A DNA stretch of 32,771 nt from Oscillospiraceae bacterium. Lineage in GTDB: Bacteria > Bacillota > Clostridia > Oscillospirales > Acutalibacteraceae. The stretch lies in contig SVPD01000025.1 of NCBI GenBank assembly GCA_015066045.1, forward strand, positions 1 through 32,771, given 5' to 3'. This document shows, piece after piece, positions 31,991 to 32,771 of this stretch; positions within the stretch are counted from its first letter, which is position 1; every line of letters starts with the position of its first letter. The notes beneath the pieces are model-generated. The model was not told the origin of the DNA. It saw only the letters and a list, made by a program, of their open reading frames with translations, and ran no database searches. The position numbers were made by a program, and so were the translations under genes.

Positions 31991-32027
31991 AAAAGTACCC
32001 GCCAAAAAGGTGGGTACTTTTTTTCTT
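31991..32027 (+). terminator. Terminator of fba
   Basis: AAAAGTACCCGCC (31991-32003) pairs with GGTGGGTACTTTT (32009-32021, one G-U) around AAAAA, followed by TTTCTTT. Confidence 0.93.
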
Positions 32028-32033
32028 TAATTA

Positions 32034-32062
32034 TTGATTTTTAAAGAGAAATGTGGTAAATT
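32034..32062 (+). promoter_or_regulatory. Promoter of leader copy 1
   Basis: TTGATT (32034-32039), a 17-base spacer, TAAATT (32057-32062). The expected start of transcription coincides with the first base of the closing stem (32069). Confidence 0.7.
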
Positions 32063-32068
32063 ATTCTT

Positions 32069-32222
32069 GCGACATAAATCTGAATATTTTTCTCGTTTAA
32101 AGGTACACTTTTTTGGCAAAAGTGTGTCTCTTTAACTATTCCTTTAAACGAGAGTTAAGATTTGTGTCGCAGCAAATGAGATGCATTTTTCGGTGCACCT
32201 CATTGGTGCACTTTTTTATTTT
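32069..32222 (+). ncRNA. Structured leader RNA, copy 1 (riboswitch-like transcription attenuator)
   Basis: Predicted by eye: P1 32069-32081 with 32158-32170 (13 bp, one G-U); P2 32092-32103 with 32141-32152 (12 bp, perfect); P3 hairpin 32105-32112 with 32118-32125 (8 bp). The single strand after P3 (TCTC-TTT, 32127-32133) can pair with AAA-T-GAGA (32174-32181) as a pseudoknot. Downstream are two exclusive hairpins: antiterminator 32175-32185 with 32194-32204 (one mismatch), and terminator GTGCACC 32193-32199 with GGTGCAC 32205-32211 followed by TTTTTTATTTT. The pseudoknot uses the antiterminator's 5' arm, so forming it should favour termination. Ligand or protein partner unknown; no class I recognise. 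Confidence 0.72.
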
Positions 32223-32244
32223 ATAAGGAAAGAACGGTGACACT

Positions 32245-32346
32245 ATGACTGTCTGTGCATTATTCGGAGACTACGACACTCCCGACAATAAATTCAAGCT
32301 TATGAATAAGCAAGATATTTCTTTTGCTTTAATTATTGATTTTTAA
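32245..32346 (+). pseudogene. Truncated 5' remnant of a SLOG-like gene (copy 1)
   Basis: Starts with AAGGAAAGA as ribosome site and ATG at 32245. The first 15 codons (MTVCALFGDYDTPDN) are identical to the copy 2 gene, then the frame departs into unrelated sequence and ends at TAA (32344-32346) inside the promoter of copy 2. The 33-residue product lacks the rest of the domain, so this is most likely a remnant of the duplication. A functional short peptide cannot be excluded. Confidence 0.75.
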
Positions 32347-32364
32347 AGAGAAATGTGGTAAATT
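32336..32364 (+). promoter_or_regulatory. Promoter of leader copy 2
   Basis: TTGATT (32336-32341), a 17-base spacer, TAAATT (32359-32364); identical to copy 1 over the whole promoter. Confidence 0.7.
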
Positions 32365-32370
32365 ATTCTT

Positions 32371-32528
32371 GCCAACAGACAACTTAATATTATTAATGGT
32401 TACTCCACACACTTTAGGTAAAAGTGTGTCTCATTTGCTATGTTCGGAGTAACGGATTTAGGTTGTTTGTTGGCGCAAACTTTGAGATGCATTTTTCGGT
32501 GCGTCTCAATGGCGCACTTTTTTATTTT
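32371..32528 (+). ncRNA. Structured leader RNA, copy 2 (riboswitch-like transcription attenuator)
   Basis: Same architecture as copy 1 with different stem sequences: P1 GCCAACAGACAAC (32371-32383) with 32462-32474 (13 bp, one G-U); P2 GTTACTCC (32399-32406) with GGAGTAAC (32446-32453); P3 ACACACTTT (32407-32415) with AAAGTGTGT (32421-32429). Pseudoknot: CTCA-TTTGC (32430-32438) with GCAAA (32475-32479) and TGAG (32483-32486). Antiterminator 32482-32491 with 32500-32509; terminator GTGCGTC (32499-32505) with GGCGCAC (32511-32517) and a T tract (32518-32528). Compared with copy 1, an A-U pair of the terminator stem becomes G-C and an A-U of the antiterminator becomes U-A. The ATG follows 21 bases after the T tract. 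Confidence 0.75.
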
Positions 32529-32549
32529 ATAGGGAAAGAAGATGACAAA

Positions 32550-32771
32550 ATGACTGTCTGTGCATTATTCGGAGACTACGACACTCCCGACAATAATCTC
32601 GAGCATATATACGATATTCTGCTTTGGCTCGTCATAGTATGCGATGTAGATTTCTTTTATGTGGGTACCGAGGGGAATTTCGACGAAACGGCGGAAATAG
32701 CACTTTTTAATCTTTGCTCTGAAAAGCCTCACGTGGGATATAATCAAGTTTTTGCGGACGAAAAGTATGAA
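32550..32771 (+). CDS. SLOG-like (DUF1273/YpsA-related) protein, 5' part, cut by window end
   Basis: 74 codons are visible, open to the last base. Ribosome site AGGGAAAGA (32531-32539), ATG at 32550; an ATG at 32542 stops after three codons. The product begins MTVCALFGDYDTPDN and continues with FYVGTEGNFDETAEIAL, a pattern I recall from a small Rossmann-like SLOG family in gut Clostridia (FGHRDTP...FYVGNQGNFD). The H-R of FGHRD is D-Y here. SLOG proteins bind nucleotides or their derivatives, or act in signalling and defence; the function of this branch is unknown. It is the regulated gene of leader copy 2. Confidence 0.7.
   Translation, partial: MTVCALFGDYDTPDNNLEHIYDILLWLVIVCDVDFFYVGTEGNFDETAEIALFNLCSEKPHVGYNQVFADEKYE

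Larger units (their letters stand above)
32025..32596 (+). repeat. Tandem duplication of a promoter-leader-gene-start cassette
   Basis: Copy 1 is 32025-32291, copy 2 is 32327-32596 (offset 302 bases at the left end, 305 at the right). The first 46 bases (promoter), the terminator loop region, and the last 47 bases (ATG plus first codons) are identical or nearly so. The leader stems between them differ almost completely but stay self-complementary. Confidence 0.9.

Noticed and set aside
32025..32596. CRISPR array, retron or transposon end
   Set aside because: Only two units of about 270-305 bases, no short regular repeats, no reverse transcriptase, transposase or Cas gene visible, and the unit contains a promoter, an intrinsic terminator and a gene start, which fits a leader cassette better.

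Overview
The window looks like chromosomal DNA of a low-to-mid GC Gram-positive anaerobe of the class Clostridia, most likely an Oscillospiraceae/Ruminococcaceae gut bacterium. Support: CCA-encoded tRNAs, textbook sigma-A promoters (TTGACA-17-TATAAT), strong AGGAGG ribosome sites, intrinsic terminators, a DnaD/DnaC helicase-loading pair, a GSI-type glutamine synthetase of Firmicutes length, a class B sortase, a YpeB spore-germination protein, and Thr/Pro-rich surface linkers. There are no rRNA genes, phage genes or CRISPR arrays. The organism name is inference.

Layout. 1-3.2 kb (minus): a LiaF-like/DUF4097 envelope pair and an NfeD-SPFH membrane pair. 3.3-5.5 kb (minus): pyrophosphatase, FliB-like CxxCxxCC protein and a Cys-bearing HTH protein, translationally linked. 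5.6-5.9 kb (plus): tRNA-Arg(ACG) and tRNA-Ala(CGC). 6.2-10 kb (minus): an MFS transporter and a membrane-anchored BspA-like LRR protein. 10-10.5 kb: ATTCATT-type repeats and tRNA-Thr(CGT). 10.7-14.2 kb (minus): glnA, then dnaD-dnaC. 14.3-17 kb: a small secreted protein, a short-chain dehydrogenase and a Thr/Pro-linker surface protein. 17.1-20.4 kb (minus): a TAXI-type TRAP transporter (binding protein plus fused permease). 20.7-23.1 kb: a monofunctional biotin ligase and ypeB. 23.2-30.9 kb (plus): a probable five-gene operon, nifS-thiI-cinA-sortase B-SpoIID fusion. 31-32 kb: class II fructose-bisphosphate aldolase with its own consensus promoter. 32.03-32.77 kb: two tandem structured leaders, each followed by a SLOG-like gene start.

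Two places deserve most attention. (1) The last protein of the nifS-thiI-cinA-srtB operon appears to be a fusion: a degenerate CinA copy lacking the catalytic motifs inside the cell, one membrane segment, and an outside SpoIID/LytB domain whose sequence blocks are in circularly permuted order. (2) At 32,025-32,771 the same promoter-leader-gene cassette occurs twice. The leaders keep the same predicted fold (long closing stem, inner stem, hairpin, possible pseudoknot, mutually exclusive antiterminator/terminator) while the stem sequences differ almost completely but stay complementary. This is covariation visible inside one window and suggests an undescribed riboswitch-like attenuator or RNA element controlling a SLOG-family gene.

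All similarity statements come from reading the sequence by eye and from recalled family motifs; no searches or folding programs were run.
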